DNA of 5,451 nucleotides from Acidobacteriaceae bacterium (GTDB lineage: Bacteria > Acidobacteriota > Terriglobia > Terriglobales > Acidobacteriaceae), in assembly GCA_003168235.1 (NCBI GenBank), contig PMSZ01000381.1, positions 1 to 5,451 of the forward strand. Reading direction: 5' to 3'. The notes under the pieces were generated by a model. It was not told the DNA's origin and did no database searches. It saw nothing but the letters and a program-made list of their open reading frames with translations. The position numbers and the translations under genes were made by a program. This document shows positions 5,018 to 5,451 of this stretch, piece by piece. Numbering within the stretch: the stretch's first letter is position 1; every line of letters begins with the position of its first letter.

Positions 5018-5451
5018 TCAGTCGCCCGGCTTCACGGCACGCACGAAGGCGCTCAGGATCTTGCCCTCGACCTGCGGCGCGATCGCATCCACATCAATGT
5101 TTTGATCGGTGAGAAATTCGCCCGCGTCTTCCACGCGATAGACGCGGGTTTGCTCGATCTCGATGTTTTCGAATCCGGCCTGCTGGAGTTTGCTGCGGTA
5201 CTCGTTCTCTTCGAGCGCGCCGGCAATGCACCCTACCCAGAGCAGCACGCTGCGGCGAATCTCGGCGGGAATCTCGCCACGCGTTACCACGTCCGACACG
5301 GCGAAGCGTCCGCCTGGCTTCAGAACCCGGAGCGCTTCTCGAAGGACCCGGTCTTTGTCGGCGGAAAGATTGATGACGCAATTCGAGATGACGACATCAA
5401 CGCTGTTGTCGGGGAGCGGGATGTGCTCGATTTCGCCTTTGAGGAATTCGA
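5018..5451 (-). CDS. arsM: Arsenite S-adenosylmethionine methyltransferase ArsM, C-terminal part; 5' end outside window
   Basis: The frame is open to the right edge, so about the last 144 codons are seen. Numbering from the first complete codon (5449), the fragment reads EFLKGEIEHIPLPDNSVDVVISNCVINLS (1-29), then RVLKPGGRFAVSDVV (39-53), RRSVLLWVGCIAGAL (62-76), YRSKLQQAGFENIEIEQT (80-97) and ends at VKPGD. SNCVINL and GCIAGA carry the second and third conserved arsenite-binding Cys of ArsM; the first, and the SAM-binding GxGxG motif, would lie upstream. The LKPGG block is typical of class I SAM methyltransferases. The enzyme adds methyl groups to As(III) in the cytosol, giving methylated and partly volatile arsenic. 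A GTG at 5299 inside this fragment is an internal Val codon, not the start. It is the first visible gene of the arsM-arsC-aqpS cassette. Confidence 0.92.
   Translation of the reverse strand, partial: EFLKGEIEHIPLPDNSVDVVISNCVINLSADKDRVLREALRVLKPGGRFAVSDVVTRGEIPAEIRRSVLLWVGCIAGALEENEYRSKLQQAGFENIEIEQTRVYRVEDAGEFLTDQNIDVDAIAPQVEGKILSAFVRAVKPGD

Noticed and set aside
4720..5112. 130-codon + strand open frame across arsC and arsM
   Set aside because: It is antisense to two securely identified genes and spans their junction.
1..5451. CRISPR array, tRNA or rRNA gene, insertion sequence, prophage or toxin-antitoxin pair
   Set aside because: No regularly spaced repeats, cloverleaf-like segments, rRNA-like stretches, transposase motifs or terminal inverted repeats were seen. 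The small genes lack toxin-antitoxin spacing.

Overview
The window is most likely chromosomal DNA from an acidobacterium (Terriglobia-like). This is inferred from the moderately high GC content, a sedolisin-type protease, and small secreted or hypothetical proteins of kinds I associate with soil Acidobacteria. No rRNA or other marker gene is present, so the assignment is an inference.

Layout on the + strand: the 3' part of an S53 (sedolisin/kumamolisin-like) secreted peptidase (1-849); a strong hairpin; a DUF1697 protein (979-1545) that may be translated from a leaderless mRNA; a secreted hypothetical protein (1644-2132); a roughly 230-bp gap with a second hairpin, a good promoter and a highly folded leader; a 104-aa ABM-like alpha+beta barrel protein (2360-2674) with its own terminator; a 94-aa hypothetical protein (2784-3068); and a secreted stand-alone Cache-domain protein (3157-3693) ending in a strong terminator. 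Most of these genes have separate promoter or terminator signals, so they look like single-gene units rather than an operon.

Layout on the - strand, convergent with the above: a tightly packed arsenic-resistance cassette read from the right edge inward. It holds the C-terminal part of arsM (5018-5451), arsC (4531-5016) and an AqpS-like aquaglyceroporin (3820-4527), with gaps of 1 and 3 nt. ArsC would reduce arsenate to arsenite. Arsenite could then leave through the channel or be methylated by ArsM. No ArsB/Acr3 pump and no ArsR are visible here; either could lie beyond the right edge.

The part least explained by known families is the 5' leader at about 2266-2359. A sigma70-like promoter would start transcription at the base of two abutting perfect hairpins, followed by a third, with possible alternative pairings reaching the ribosome binding site of the ABM-like gene.
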